Origin: Flavobacterium sp. LC2016-23
GTDB lineage: Bacteria; Bacteroidota; Bacteroidia; Flavobacteriales; Flavobacteriaceae
Direction of reading: 5' to 3'
Assembly: GCF_009674775.1 (NCBI RefSeq)
Contig: NZ_WKKE01000005.1
Location: 1-64,000 of the forward strand
Length of the DNA: 64,000 nucleotides
A program made the translations under genes and the position numbers. Below are positions 8,817 through 16,736 of the stretch, one piece after another; the stretch's first letter is position 1; every line of letters starts with the position of its first letter. Below the pieces are notes generated by a model that was not told where the DNA came from, did not search any database, and worked only from the letters and a program-made list of their open reading frames with translations.

Positions 8817-8946
8817 TGTCTTTTAAGTTAAATGTTTTGAGTTAAAAGTGAGAAGTTAACTTCTTCTCTATTAGTACTGTATTTATAAAATTTAAGGTCT
8901 AAAATTCCAAGCAACCTGAAACTTTAAACCTTAAACAAAATTTTAT

Positions 8947-10299
8947 TTATCTCGGCATTCCGCCTGGCATTCCTTTCATGCCTCCCATCATTTTCATCAG
9001 GTTTTTTCCACCCGGACCCTGCATCATTTTCATCATCTTGCTCATTTGGTCAAACTGCTTCATCAACTGATTTACCTGCTCGACTTTCGTTCCGGAACCT
9101 TTTGCGATCCTGGCTTTTCTTTTTACATCGATTATGGAAGGTTTACTTCTTTCGATCGGAGTCATCGAATGAATGATTGCTTCAATGTGTTTGAAAGCAT
9201 CATCTTCGATTTCAACATCTTTCATGGCTTTTGAAGCACCCGGTATCATTCCAACCAGGTCTTTCATGTTACCCATTTTTTTAACCTGCTGGATTTGCGT
9301 TAAGAAATCATCAAAACCAAATTCGTTTTTGGCGATTTTCTTTTGAAGTTTTCTGGCTTCCTCTTCGTCAAACTGCTCCTGGGCTCTTTCAACAAGGGAC
9401 ACAACGTCTCCCATACCTAAAATACGCTCGGCCATACGATCCGGATAGAAAACATCAATTGCTTCCATTTTCTCTCCTGTACCGACAAATTTGATTGGTT
9501 TGTTTACAACCGATTTAATCGAGATTGCAGCTCCACCACGGGTATCACCATCTAATTTTGTTAGAATAACTCCATCAAAATTTAAGATATCGTTGAAAGT
9601 TTTTGCTGTATTTACGGCATCCTGTCCTGTCATAGCATCTACAACGAACAAGGTTTCCTGTGGCTGAATTGCTTTATGAACACGCGCAATTTCGTCCATC
9701 ATTTCCTGGTCTACAGCCAAACGTCCGGCCGTATCGACGATCACTACGTTAAAACCGTTTGCCTTCGCATGTTTAATTGCATTTTGCGCAATTTCAACAG
9801 GATTTTTATTTTCCGGTTCTGAGTACACCTCAACACCTATCTGGTCTCCCACAACATGTAACTGATTGATCGCCGCTGGACGGTAGATATCACAAGCTAC
9901 TAAAAGTGGTTTTTTGTTTTTCTTAGTTTTTAAAAAGTTGGCTAATTTTCCGGAGAAAGTCGTTTTACCGGAACCTTGCAAACCAGACATTAAAATAATG
10001 CTCGGATTTCCGGAAAGATTAATTCCGGCAACATCGCCACCCATTAATTCCGTTAGTTCATCTTTTACTAACTTTACTAATAACTGACCTGGCTGAAGCG
10101 TTGTTAAAACATCCTGACCTATTGCTTTTTCTTTTACTTTGGTCGTAAAATCTTTCGCAATTTTAAAGTTAACATCGGCATCTAACAGGGCACGACGAAC
10201 TTCTTTTAAGGTATCGGCAACGTTTACTTCTGTAATTTTCCCGTGTCCTTTCAGTATATGGAACGCTTTATCTAACTTATCACTTAAATTATCAAACAT
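8947..10299 (-). CDS. ffh: Signal recognition particle protein Ffh (SRP54)
   Basis: A 450-residue GTPase that binds 4.5S RNA and signal sequences to deliver membrane proteins to FtsY. The N-domain (residues 1-90) is followed by the G-domain with P-loop GLQGSGKTT near residue 110, DTAGRLAVDQ, TKLDGDTRGGAA and GTGEK. The C-terminal M-domain is methionine-rich with KSTPIERSKP-type and GSGTKVEQVN motifs and ends in a Gly/Met tail. A candidate -7 box (TATCTTTG, minus) lies 23 bases before the start. The 4.5S RNA gene was not seen here. Confidence 0.98.
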   Translation of the reverse strand: MFDNLSDKLDKAFHILKGHGKITEVNVADTLKEVRRALLDADVNFKIAKDFTTKVKEKAIGQDVLTTLQPGQLLVKLVKDELTELMGGDVAGINLSGNPSIILMSGLQGSGKTTFSGKLANFLKTKKNKKPLLVACDIYRPAAINQLHVVGDQIGVEVYSEPENKNPVEIAQNAIKHAKANGFNVVIVDTAGRLAVDQEMMDEIARVHKAIQPQETLFVVDAMTGQDAVNTAKTFNDILNFDGVILTKLDGDTRGGAAISIKSVVNKPIKFVGTGEKMEAIDVFYPDRMAERILGMGDVVSLVERAQEQFDEEEARKLQKKIAKNEFGFDDFLTQIQQVKKMGNMKDLVGMIPGASKAMKDVEIEDDAFKHIEAIIHSMTPIERSKPSIIDVKRKARIAKGSGTKVEQVNQLMKQFDQMSKMMKMMQGPGGKNLMKMMGGMKGMPGGMPR

Positions 10300-10321
10300 A
10301 TTATTTTGTTTATTTGAAGTG

Positions 10322-10329
10322 CAAAGATA
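10322..10329 (-). promoter_or_regulatory. Candidate -7 box for ffh
   Basis: Minus strand TATCTTTG, an exact TAnnTTTG match, 22 bases before the ffh ATG. Confidence 0.5.
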
Positions 10330-10380
10330 ATCTAATTAGATATTTCAGGCAATTTTTATTTAGCTGCATTTAACCGCAAG

Positions 10381-10560
10381 GCACGCAAAGTTTTCGCGCA
10401 AAGTTCGCTATGTTTTTTATTTGATCACAACGTTTATTTTTCTCGTAGATTTAGCAGATCGGCCAGATTATTTTTTAAAATTAAGGATGAAAAAATCAGC
10501 TAAATCTGCTAAATCTGCGGGAAACAAAAAAACGCAAAGAGTATAAAACCTTTGCGCCTT
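10381..10560. repeat. Intergenic palindromic repeat, tandem copy 1
   Basis: About 180 bases, repeated nearly unchanged at 10580-10757. Outer arms contain CGCAAAG and CTTTGCG words; inner arms are AGATTTAGCAGAT and ATCTGCTAAATCT around an AT-rich loop, so the unit can fold into one long nested hairpin. No gene is encoded. It lies between the leftward ffh and MBOAT genes. Confidence 0.8.
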
Positions 10561-10579
10561 ACTAACTTTGGCTTTTTTT

Positions 10580-10757
10580 GCACGCAAAGCTTTTGCGCAA
10601 AGTTCGCTATGTTTTTTATTTGATCACAACGTTTATTTTTCTCGCAGATTTAGCAGATCAGGCAGATTATTTTTTAAAATTAAGGATGAAAAAATCAGCT
10701 ATATCTGCTAAATCTGCGGGAAACAAAAAAGCGCAAAGAATAAAACCTTTGCGCCTT
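10580..10757. repeat. Intergenic palindromic repeat, tandem copy 2
   Basis: Second copy of the element at 10381, differing by a handful of bases and by small indels. It ends about 30 bases from the MBOAT stop codon and, read on the minus strand, is the only structured sequence available as a 3' end for that operon. Confidence 0.8.
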
Positions 10758-10788
10758 TGTTACTTTGTTCCTTTGAACCTTTTTTCTA

Positions 10789-12468
10789 CTAAAACTGAAA
10801 ATAAATAAACGGCTGAGAACCTGCCACTGCTGTTGCATAAACAATCCAGTACACGAAACCTAAAATGATCGCTTTAAGCACTAAAGGAGTCCTGTCAAAA
10901 GTCCATTTTAGTTTTGTGGTGAATATTTCAGGCAAGAAATGCCAAACATAACCGAACAACATTAATAAGAATACATTTTTGTATCCTAAAACTATGACTT
11001 TCCATTGTTCCGGTTCGAAGGTCAGCTGACCAATATTATTGATAACCTGCAAGGCTGTTTCGAAATCGCGCGCACGGAAAAAGATCCAGCAGAAAACGAC
11101 GAAGTGAAATGTGATCAGGATGGAGAAAAACTTCCAAAAGAAATTAGACCCTTCTTTTTTAGAAGGAAAAAGTTCCATGAAAATTTTATGAACTGCCAGT
11201 GCTAATCCGTGCAAGGCTCCCCAGATAATAAATTGTGCTCCGGCTCCGTGCCACAAGCCACCCAAAAGCATTGTAGTAAATAAATTAAAATTGGTTACAG
11301 TGGTCTGGTTTCGTTTTTTCGAAAGTAAAAATGTCAAAGCGAAAATAACGATGGAGCTGCCGGCAATAATTAAGGGAATTATGCTGACATTGATATTTGT
11401 AATTCCCCAAAGTAATAATCCGAAGAAAAATAAACTTGGAAATAAATAACCGGCAAAAGATCCTTCGCGGTTTCCTCCTATTGAAATATAAAGGAAATCC
11501 TTTAACCAGGTTGATAATGAAATATGCCATCTTCTCCAGAAATCGGTAATCGAAACCGACTTATAAGGTGTCCTAAAGTTGGCCGGCAATTTAAACCCTA
11601 ACAATAAAGCAATTCCGATTGCCATATCTGAATATCCTGAAAAGTCACAGTAAATCTGGATGGCATAACCATAGGAAGCCATTAAATTTTCGAATGATGT
11701 ATACGTCATCGGAGTATCAAAAACACGATCTACGAAGTTTACCGAGATATAATTTGAAATAACGGTTTTCTTGATCAATCCGCCAATGATAAGAAACAAA
11801 GCATTATTGACATCCTGTTTCGTAAGGTTCAGCTTTTGATAAATCTGCGGAAGAAAATCTTTCGCCCTTACGATTGGTCCCGCTACTAATTGCGGGAAGA
11901 AGGAAACGAAGAATAAATATTCGATGTAATTTTTTGTTGGCTTGATTTCTTCACGGTAAATTTCGATGATATAACTCATCGACTGAAAGGTATAAAACGA
12001 AATTCCGACCGGAAGAAAGACATTATGAAGCTCGAAATGACCACTGAACATATCATTGTAGGTCACAATCATAAAATTCATGTACTTAAAATAGCCCAGT
12101 AATCCTAAGTTCAGGATAACGCTTATGACCAGGTAAATTTTCTTTACAGTGTCTTTCTTTTCCCTGTAAATAATCTGGCTAAGGCCATAATCGACTACAG
12201 AAGAAAGCAGTAATAATAAAAAGTAAATTCCGCTTGACTTATAATAAAAGAAAAGTGAAAACAGAATAACGTATGTTAATCGTAAATAGAATGTTTTACG
12301 CAAAAATGCGTAAACAAAATAGAAAACCAGAAACAATCCAAGAAACAAACCTGTATTGAATAACAACTTTTCTTCCGGATTGTATATAAACCAACTCTTA
12401 ACCTGCTCGATGGTTATTTCACCAAAATGATGAACAAACCAATCATTTATGCTATTACCTGTTATCAA
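10789..12468 (-). CDS. MBOAT-family O-acyltransferase (AlgI/PatA-like)
   Basis: A 559-residue membrane protein with about twelve hydrophobic segments. Family motifs are visible: FLPVGISFYTFQSMSYIIE, FFPQLVAGPIVR, WRRWHISLSTWLKDFLYI (His315) and the catalytic GGLWHGAGAQFIIWGALHG (His407, His420). Relatives move acetyl groups across the inner membrane to alginate or peptidoglycan, with SGNH partners. It is longer than AlgI owing to an extra hydrophobic segment pair around residues 340-390. The start appears to be TTG at 12468, one base after the stop of the SGNH-LysM gene, so translation is probably coupled. The polymer acetylated is inferred, not shown. Confidence 0.88.
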   Translation of the reverse strand: MITGNSINDWFVHHFGEITIEQVKSWFIYNPEEKLLFNTGLFLGLFLVFYFVYAFLRKTFYLRLTYVILFSLFFYYKSSGIYFLLLLLSSVVDYGLSQIIYREKKDTVKKIYLVISVILNLGLLGYFKYMNFMIVTYNDMFSGHFELHNVFLPVGISFYTFQSMSYIIEIYREEIKPTKNYIEYLFFVSFFPQLVAGPIVRAKDFLPQIYQKLNLTKQDVNNALFLIIGGLIKKTVISNYISVNFVDRVFDTPMTYTSFENLMASYGYAIQIYCDFSGYSDMAIGIALLLGFKLPANFRTPYKSVSITDFWRRWHISLSTWLKDFLYISIGGNREGSFAGYLFPSLFFFGLLLWGITNINVSIIPLIIAGSSIVIFALTFLLSKKRNQTTVTNFNLFTTMLLGGLWHGAGAQFIIWGALHGLALAVHKIFMELFPSKKEGSNFFWKFFSILITFHFVVFCWIFFRARDFETALQVINNIGQLTFEPEQWKVIVLGYKNVFLLMLFGYVWHFLPEIFTTKLKWTFDRTPLVLKAIILGFVYWIVYATAVAGSQPFIYFQF

Positions 12469-12469
12469 C

Positions 12470-13891
12470 TTACTTTTTAAATTTAAAATTATCGTATGCT
12501 CTTAAAAATGCCTCTGTAAAGAGTTTTGCTTGTTTTTCATATCCTTTTTTAGAATAATGAACGAAGTCAGGACCAATTAATCCTTCCGCTCTTAATGCCC
12601 TGACTCCATTTAAACCGCCAAATTCGTCGTATAAATCCCAAACTGCAAAATCATCTTTTTCTGCAACGTTATTAATACGTTCTGCGTATTCTTTCACGTA
12701 AATATTCGGTTTTCTTTTTCTGTGCAGTGAAGGCGGCGGTGTCATTACAATAATAGGTACATCAATTTTTTGTTGCTTAAGATTACTTATAAATTCCCGC
12801 AATTCTCTAATATATGCCGAAGCTTCCATGTTGTCGTAACTTTCATTTGTTCCGAGGGAAAAAATCAACAAATCAGGTTTCAGCGCTTTTAATTGTTCAA
12901 AAAACAGAGGATATTTATTATAGTCTGAAAATTTAGCACCATTTACCCCGATTCCGCTGTAAGTTATTCCCGGAGCATCTTTTTCAAGAACCAATCCGTT
13001 AAGTTCAAATTCTGATGCACTTTTATTCGGGATCAGGTAAATTTTATCTAATGCTTTTTCGGAGTTATAATAATGTGAAAAAGAATCCGAAGTAAGATTT
13101 AGCGGAACAAATTCTGAGCTTTTAATCGTTTTTGGCTTTGTTTCATTTGTAGGTATTTTCAGCGTTCTGCCTGCCCGGATATTATTTGATTTCAGCCCGT
13201 TTGCCTTTTTAATTTCGGCAATTGAAATATTATATTTATCAGCAATTACAGAAATAGCTTCTCCTTTTTTTATTTTATGCGTTATCACTTTTCGTTCCGT
13301 AGATTGTATGATATTCGTTTGAGAAGATATGGCCAAATCAAACATATTTTGATTTTGCGGCGTGATAATATGAATCGAGTTGAATTTATAAGCCGGATCT
13401 TTTATATTTAATTGTACTGCAAAACCTCCGTTATCTCTCCAGAGTCCAATGCCGCTTACACCAACTGGTCTGTTTTTTACGGGATGTATATTTCGATAGC
13501 TTTCCCAGGCCCTGTTCGAATAAAATCGTTCGTTATAAGAGCCATTTGTTTTTGCCAGTTGATACGGAAAAACAAAACCGCGACCCGCATTTCCGAACTG
13601 CTGCTGCAAAATCTTTCTGATTTTATTGGTCATTAAATCTCCCTGAATATGAGAATCGCCAATGTGAACAATATTTATTTTCTGGTTTTTGCCACTCTCA
13701 TTTTCTTTTAATTTCTCAAAAACACTTTCTAATACCTGGGCATTATAAATGTGATTCCCTGTATACGTTTCAATCGTAGCGGTATCGATTTTACTAATCA
13801 TGTCTTTAATTGTTGAAAGTGAGACGGACTTTTGCGCTTTACTGTTTGCCGACCATAAAAGACAGCAAAAGAAAATAATAAGTTTATTCAT
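12470..13891 (-). CDS. SGNH/GDSL hydrolase-like protein with an internal LysM domain
   Basis: A 473-residue protein with a signal peptide (cleavage near residue 19). SGNH block I is VHIGDS with Ser80, block III is SLGTNE at residues 345-350, and block V is DFVHYS with Asp442 and His445, so the catalytic set is complete. A LysM domain at about residues 203-247 (HKIKKGEAISVIADKYNIS, then IRAGRTLKIP) sits between blocks I and III, inside the SGNH fold. LysM binds peptidoglycan or chitin-type sugars, which points to peptidoglycan as the likely substrate. It overlaps the other SGNH gene by eight bases and abuts the MBOAT gene. It could be a transferase (PatB-like) or an esterase. Confidence 0.85.
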   Translation of the reverse strand: MNKLIIFFCCLLWSANSKAQKSVSLSTIKDMISKIDTATIETYTGNHIYNAQVLESVFEKLKENESGKNQKINIVHIGDSHIQGDLMTNKIRKILQQQFGNAGRGFVFPYQLAKTNGSYNERFYSNRAWESYRNIHPVKNRPVGVSGIGLWRDNGGFAVQLNIKDPAYKFNSIHIITPQNQNMFDLAISSQTNIIQSTERKVITHKIKKGEAISVIADKYNISIAEIKKANGLKSNNIRAGRTLKIPTNETKPKTIKSSEFVPLNLTSDSFSHYYNSEKALDKIYLIPNKSASEFELNGLVLEKDAPGITYSGIGVNGAKFSDYNKYPLFFEQLKALKPDLLIFSLGTNESYDNMEASAYIRELREFISNLKQQKIDVPIIVMTPPPSLHRKRKPNIYVKEYAERINNVAEKDDFAVWDLYDEFGGLNGVRALRAEGLIGPDFVHYSKKGYEKQAKLFTEAFLRAYDNFKFKK

Positions 13892-15365
13892 TTACACTAT
13901 CTTTTATCACAGATACGGAATCTGCTTTAGTTTTTCTAACAGGTTTTGGTCGCTCCCCTGCTTCGCGTTTTTCACGCAGTACTTTATATTCTTCGTAACC
14001 TTTATTTAACTGACTGTATAATAAATTTCCGATGGCCTTTGCTCCACGCTGGTTAAAGTGCGTATAATCTTTATTGGCTCTGGCCGGAGCTTCATCTACC
14101 CATTTTACCATTGACCCGTCGCCCCCCATTAAGGTGTACAAATTCACAAATCCCGATTCGGTATCGAGGGCATATCTTTTCTGTGCTTTCATTAAAGGAA
14201 CCACAGCCGAATCGGTTTTCATTTCAAGATCATATTTCGTCGATTTATCAGCTGTTGAAACAATCAGAATGGAAACTCCCGGAAAAGATTCTTTTATTTT
14301 GGCTACTGTCTTTTTCATCCCTCTCTGATACCAGGAATAATTTTTAGTCCCGTAATTCAAAACATTGGTTCCGTAATGCAGGATGATCAGGTCGTATTTC
14401 AGGTTATTATTGAATGCCTGCATTACGCCTGCATTAAACATTGAAATCGGCAATCCTGAATTTCCTCTTTGCGAAAAGTTATCTACATGGACACCGCTTC
14501 CATTATCAAAATTAAATCCATAAATCGGGATAGAATCAGCCTGTATGAAATTTGCTTTGAATGATTTTATACTTCCTGAAGTCACTTTCAGGGTATTCAC
14601 CAGATTATTTGGAGAGAGGGTTTTTCGCAAAGTGTCTTTGCCTATAATAAAATTCACATTCCCTTTTTTAGAGGCCTTTCCGTAAAACAAAGTCGGGTTA
14701 TCTAAAGTCGTCGAGAATTTAGTCAGTCCTGCCTCGTATTGTACCCAGGTAGAATTTGATTTGTCATTTGCAAAAAACACATGTCCGTTTACTCCGAAAG
14801 GGCTTGTTGGTCTTTTTACATTTAAATAGGATTGTGTTTTCCAGTTTTTGGAAAAAAGTGTTTTAACAGAACCTCTTGAAGCGGAAGATTCAGAGATTAT
14901 CGAAACAAAACCTACTCCGTTTCCTCCAAAACGCTCCTGATAATTCATTCGCACGTCTTGTACAATTAAGTCACCGTCGGTCATAGAATCCCCATAGTAA
15001 GCGATTCGGACTTTAGATTGTGGATTTTTTTCCAATTGATATAATTTCTCATAAAAAGAAATCAGGTATTGATATCCTTTATAATTATCGAAAGTTTCAG
15101 GCGGGAATTCAATTCCTTCAGAAGCATCAAAGACAATTTTTTCTCCTGCTTCTTTCTTTTCATCTTCAGAAATACTGTCTCCTTTTTGAGATAATGAATC
15201 ATTGGCAACCGACTCTAAGAGCAGACTGTCAATAAGTACATTTTTGGAATCCAGCTTGCCTTCCGAAAAAATTTTATCCGGTAAGATTTGTTTAAATCCA
15301 ATGAAAGCTATGAATGCTAATGCTACAATTGCAAAAGACTGAAAAAAATAAGATTTTGTATTCAC
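13884..15365 (-). CDS. Membrane-anchored SGNH/GDSL hydrolase-like protein
   Basis: A 493-residue protein with an N-terminal membrane segment (residues about 8-27), a low-complexity acidic linker, then an SGNH domain: block I YYGDSMTDGD with Ser127, block III LHYGTN, block V DYTHFN with Asp433 and His436. The tail is charged and lysine/arginine-rich. It is the first gene of a three-gene leftward operon with the LysM-bearing SGNH protein and the MBOAT acyltransferase. By analogy to AlgI/AlgJ/AlgX and PatA/PatB systems it probably takes part in periplasmic O-acetyl transfer. A -7 candidate lies about 80 bases upstream at 15446-15453. Confidence 0.83.
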   Translation of the reverse strand: MNTKSYFFQSFAIVALAFIAFIGFKQILPDKIFSEGKLDSKNVLIDSLLLESVANDSLSQKGDSISEDEKKEAGEKIVFDASEGIEFPPETFDNYKGYQYLISFYEKLYQLEKNPQSKVRIAYYGDSMTDGDLIVQDVRMNYQERFGGNGVGFVSIISESSASRGSVKTLFSKNWKTQSYLNVKRPTSPFGVNGHVFFANDKSNSTWVQYEAGLTKFSTTLDNPTLFYGKASKKGNVNFIIGKDTLRKTLSPNNLVNTLKVTSGSIKSFKANFIQADSIPIYGFNFDNGSGVHVDNFSQRGNSGLPISMFNAGVMQAFNNNLKYDLIILHYGTNVLNYGTKNYSWYQRGMKKTVAKIKESFPGVSILIVSTADKSTKYDLEMKTDSAVVPLMKAQKRYALDTESGFVNLYTLMGGDGSMVKWVDEAPARANKDYTHFNQRGAKAIGNLLYSQLNKGYEEYKVLREKREAGERPKPVRKTKADSVSVIKDSVNE

Positions 15366-15445
15366 TTAGTACTTATAAATTTTGAAGAGCGGTTTTTAAA
15401 ACCCTGATTTTTAAAATTTCTGTTAATTCCAATAAAAAACATCGG

Positions 15446-15453
15446 CAAAGATA
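15446..15453 (-). promoter_or_regulatory. Candidate -7 box for the MBOAT/SGNH operon
   Basis: Minus strand TATCTTTG, an exact TAnnTTTG match, 80 bases before the first gene of the operon. Confidence 0.42.
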
Positions 15454-15500
15454 GGATTAAACGTTAATTTATAATTTTTTTTAACGATTAAAATAAAACA

Positions 15501-15530
15501 AAAAAAGAGGCCAGATAAATCTAACCTCTC
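15501..15530 (-). terminator. Terminator after the hmuY-like gene
   Basis: GAGG/CCTC and AGAT/ATCT arms form an interrupted hairpin at 15507-15528, followed on the minus strand by six T. A ten-A run on the other side could let it act in both directions. Confidence 0.65.
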
Positions 15531-15630
15531 AAAAAAAAAATAAAAAAAACAAAGCTAATGATGAATTGAAATTCTGCTTTCGCATTTATTAGAATAAATA
15601 ATCTTTATAGTTTTTAATTTTCGCTGTGAA

Positions 15631-16719
15631 TTATTTTAGTATCGCATACTCAAGCGTTACATTTCCTCTCTCTCCCGCTTCATTCAACATCGAAAGGAAT
15701 TTCACTTTATAGTAGTTTCCGGCTCCATCTTTTACTACATAAAAACGATCTGTTCTGATACTTGGCAATGTTGTATCACTACCGCCATTTCTCCAGCTGG
15801 CTCCAATTATTCTTTGATCTGTTAGCGAAGCTTTAAAATTATCTTCAACCACTTTTGCTTTTGTAAAATCGGCATAAGATCCTCCTGCAGCAACTAAAAC
15901 CTGATAAACCTGCGCTCCTCCTTTTAAATTTGTGGTAATAAAATCGGCATAACCGTAAGTAACTTCACCATTCCCCATGTTCAGGTAATTGGTAAATGTG
16001 GTAAAATTCAAATCCCATTTTTCTTTTTCAGGCTCAACAGAAACAGTATTTCCAGAAACTACGCTAAAGAATGAAAAGTTGAAAGCGGCATCTTTAGTAA
16101 TGATTTTCTCTGTAAAAGTTGCTGAGGCTAAATCTGCATATTGAATTTTATATCCATTTCCACTTCTTAAAATTCTAACTTTTTTCCAACCTCTGGCTTC
16201 ACCATCAACACTCACTGAACCAAGACCTGGTTTTGCAGTTCCAACAGCTAATCCAAGGTTTACTAAATAAACTTTATTATCTGCATCAGTCGCTGAAATC
16301 TCAGCAATTGCAGTTCCAATTCCGGCTCCGGCTCCGGCTAAAATTCCTGTTGGGTTATCAACATACCCATTTGATGCAAGATTTTCACCTCCAATAGCCA
16401 AAACAGCCGGATCACTTGTCTGAGGTAAAGTAATATCTGAGGTAGCTAACTTTTTTGCAGCCATTTTAAGAGATCCGTTTAATATTACTCTAAAATCTGA
16501 CCCTGAAGAAAAACCGAAATCCCAGGCCGTTCTGTTTACAGACTTAGATTGTGCCGTACTTAAGTCAAGATAAATCTGATTGGGCTGATTTGGACCTCCA
16601 ACGGAAGGTTGTAAAGTTGCTCCTACTGAAGGTACTTCTGCAGTAGGTGTATTATCGTCGTCACTTGAACATGCTGCTAGTGATAATAAGGCTATTGATA
16701 AAAATAATAGTTTTTTCAT
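15631..16719 (-). CDS. HmuY-family lipoprotein, probable haem-binding
   Basis: A 362-residue lipoprotein: signal peptide with lipobox LSLAAC (Cys17) then SSDDDN. The N-terminal part has WDFGF and the C-terminal part WDLNFTTFTNYLN with YADFITTN, the repeating beta-strand motifs of the HmuY family. HmuY of Porphyromonas captures haem at the cell surface and passes it to the TonB receptor HmuR. The gene sits 17 bases downstream of a TonB-dependent receptor, as in that pair. The axial ligands cannot be assigned by eye, so haem binding is inferred. A repeated Gly/Ala-rich segment (residues about 130-140) is unremarkable. Confidence 0.85.
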   Translation of the reverse strand: MKKLLFLSIALLSLAACSSDDDNTPTAEVPSVGATLQPSVGGPNQPNQIYLDLSTAQSKSVNRTAWDFGFSSGSDFRVILNGSLKMAAKKLATSDITLPQTSDPAVLAIGGENLASNGYVDNPTGILAGAGAGIGTAIAEISATDADNKVYLVNLGLAVGTAKPGLGSVSVDGEARGWKKVRILRSGNGYKIQYADLASATFTEKIITKDAAFNFSFFSVVSGNTVSVEPEKEKWDLNFTTFTNYLNMGNGEVTYGYADFITTNLKGGAQVYQVLVAAGGSYADFTKAKVVEDNFKASLTDQRIIGASWRNGGSDTTLPSIRTDRFYVVKDGAGNYYKVKFLSMLNEAGERGNVTLEYAILK

Positions 16720-16736
16720 TGTATTTCTGTTTTATA

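Noticed and set aside
8851..8864. Palindrome AGAAGTTAACTTCT between ffh and folD as an operator
   Set aside because: Short, no second copy seen, and no link to a promoter box, so it may be chance.
10381..10757. CRISPR array reading of the repeated units
   Set aside because: Only two long copies, self-complementary throughout, with no short regular repeats or unique spacers, and no cas genes.
10578..10808. Open frame inside the tandem palindromic repeat
   Set aside because: Its sequence is just the repeat read through; the arms give mirrored peptide pieces and there is no start signal.
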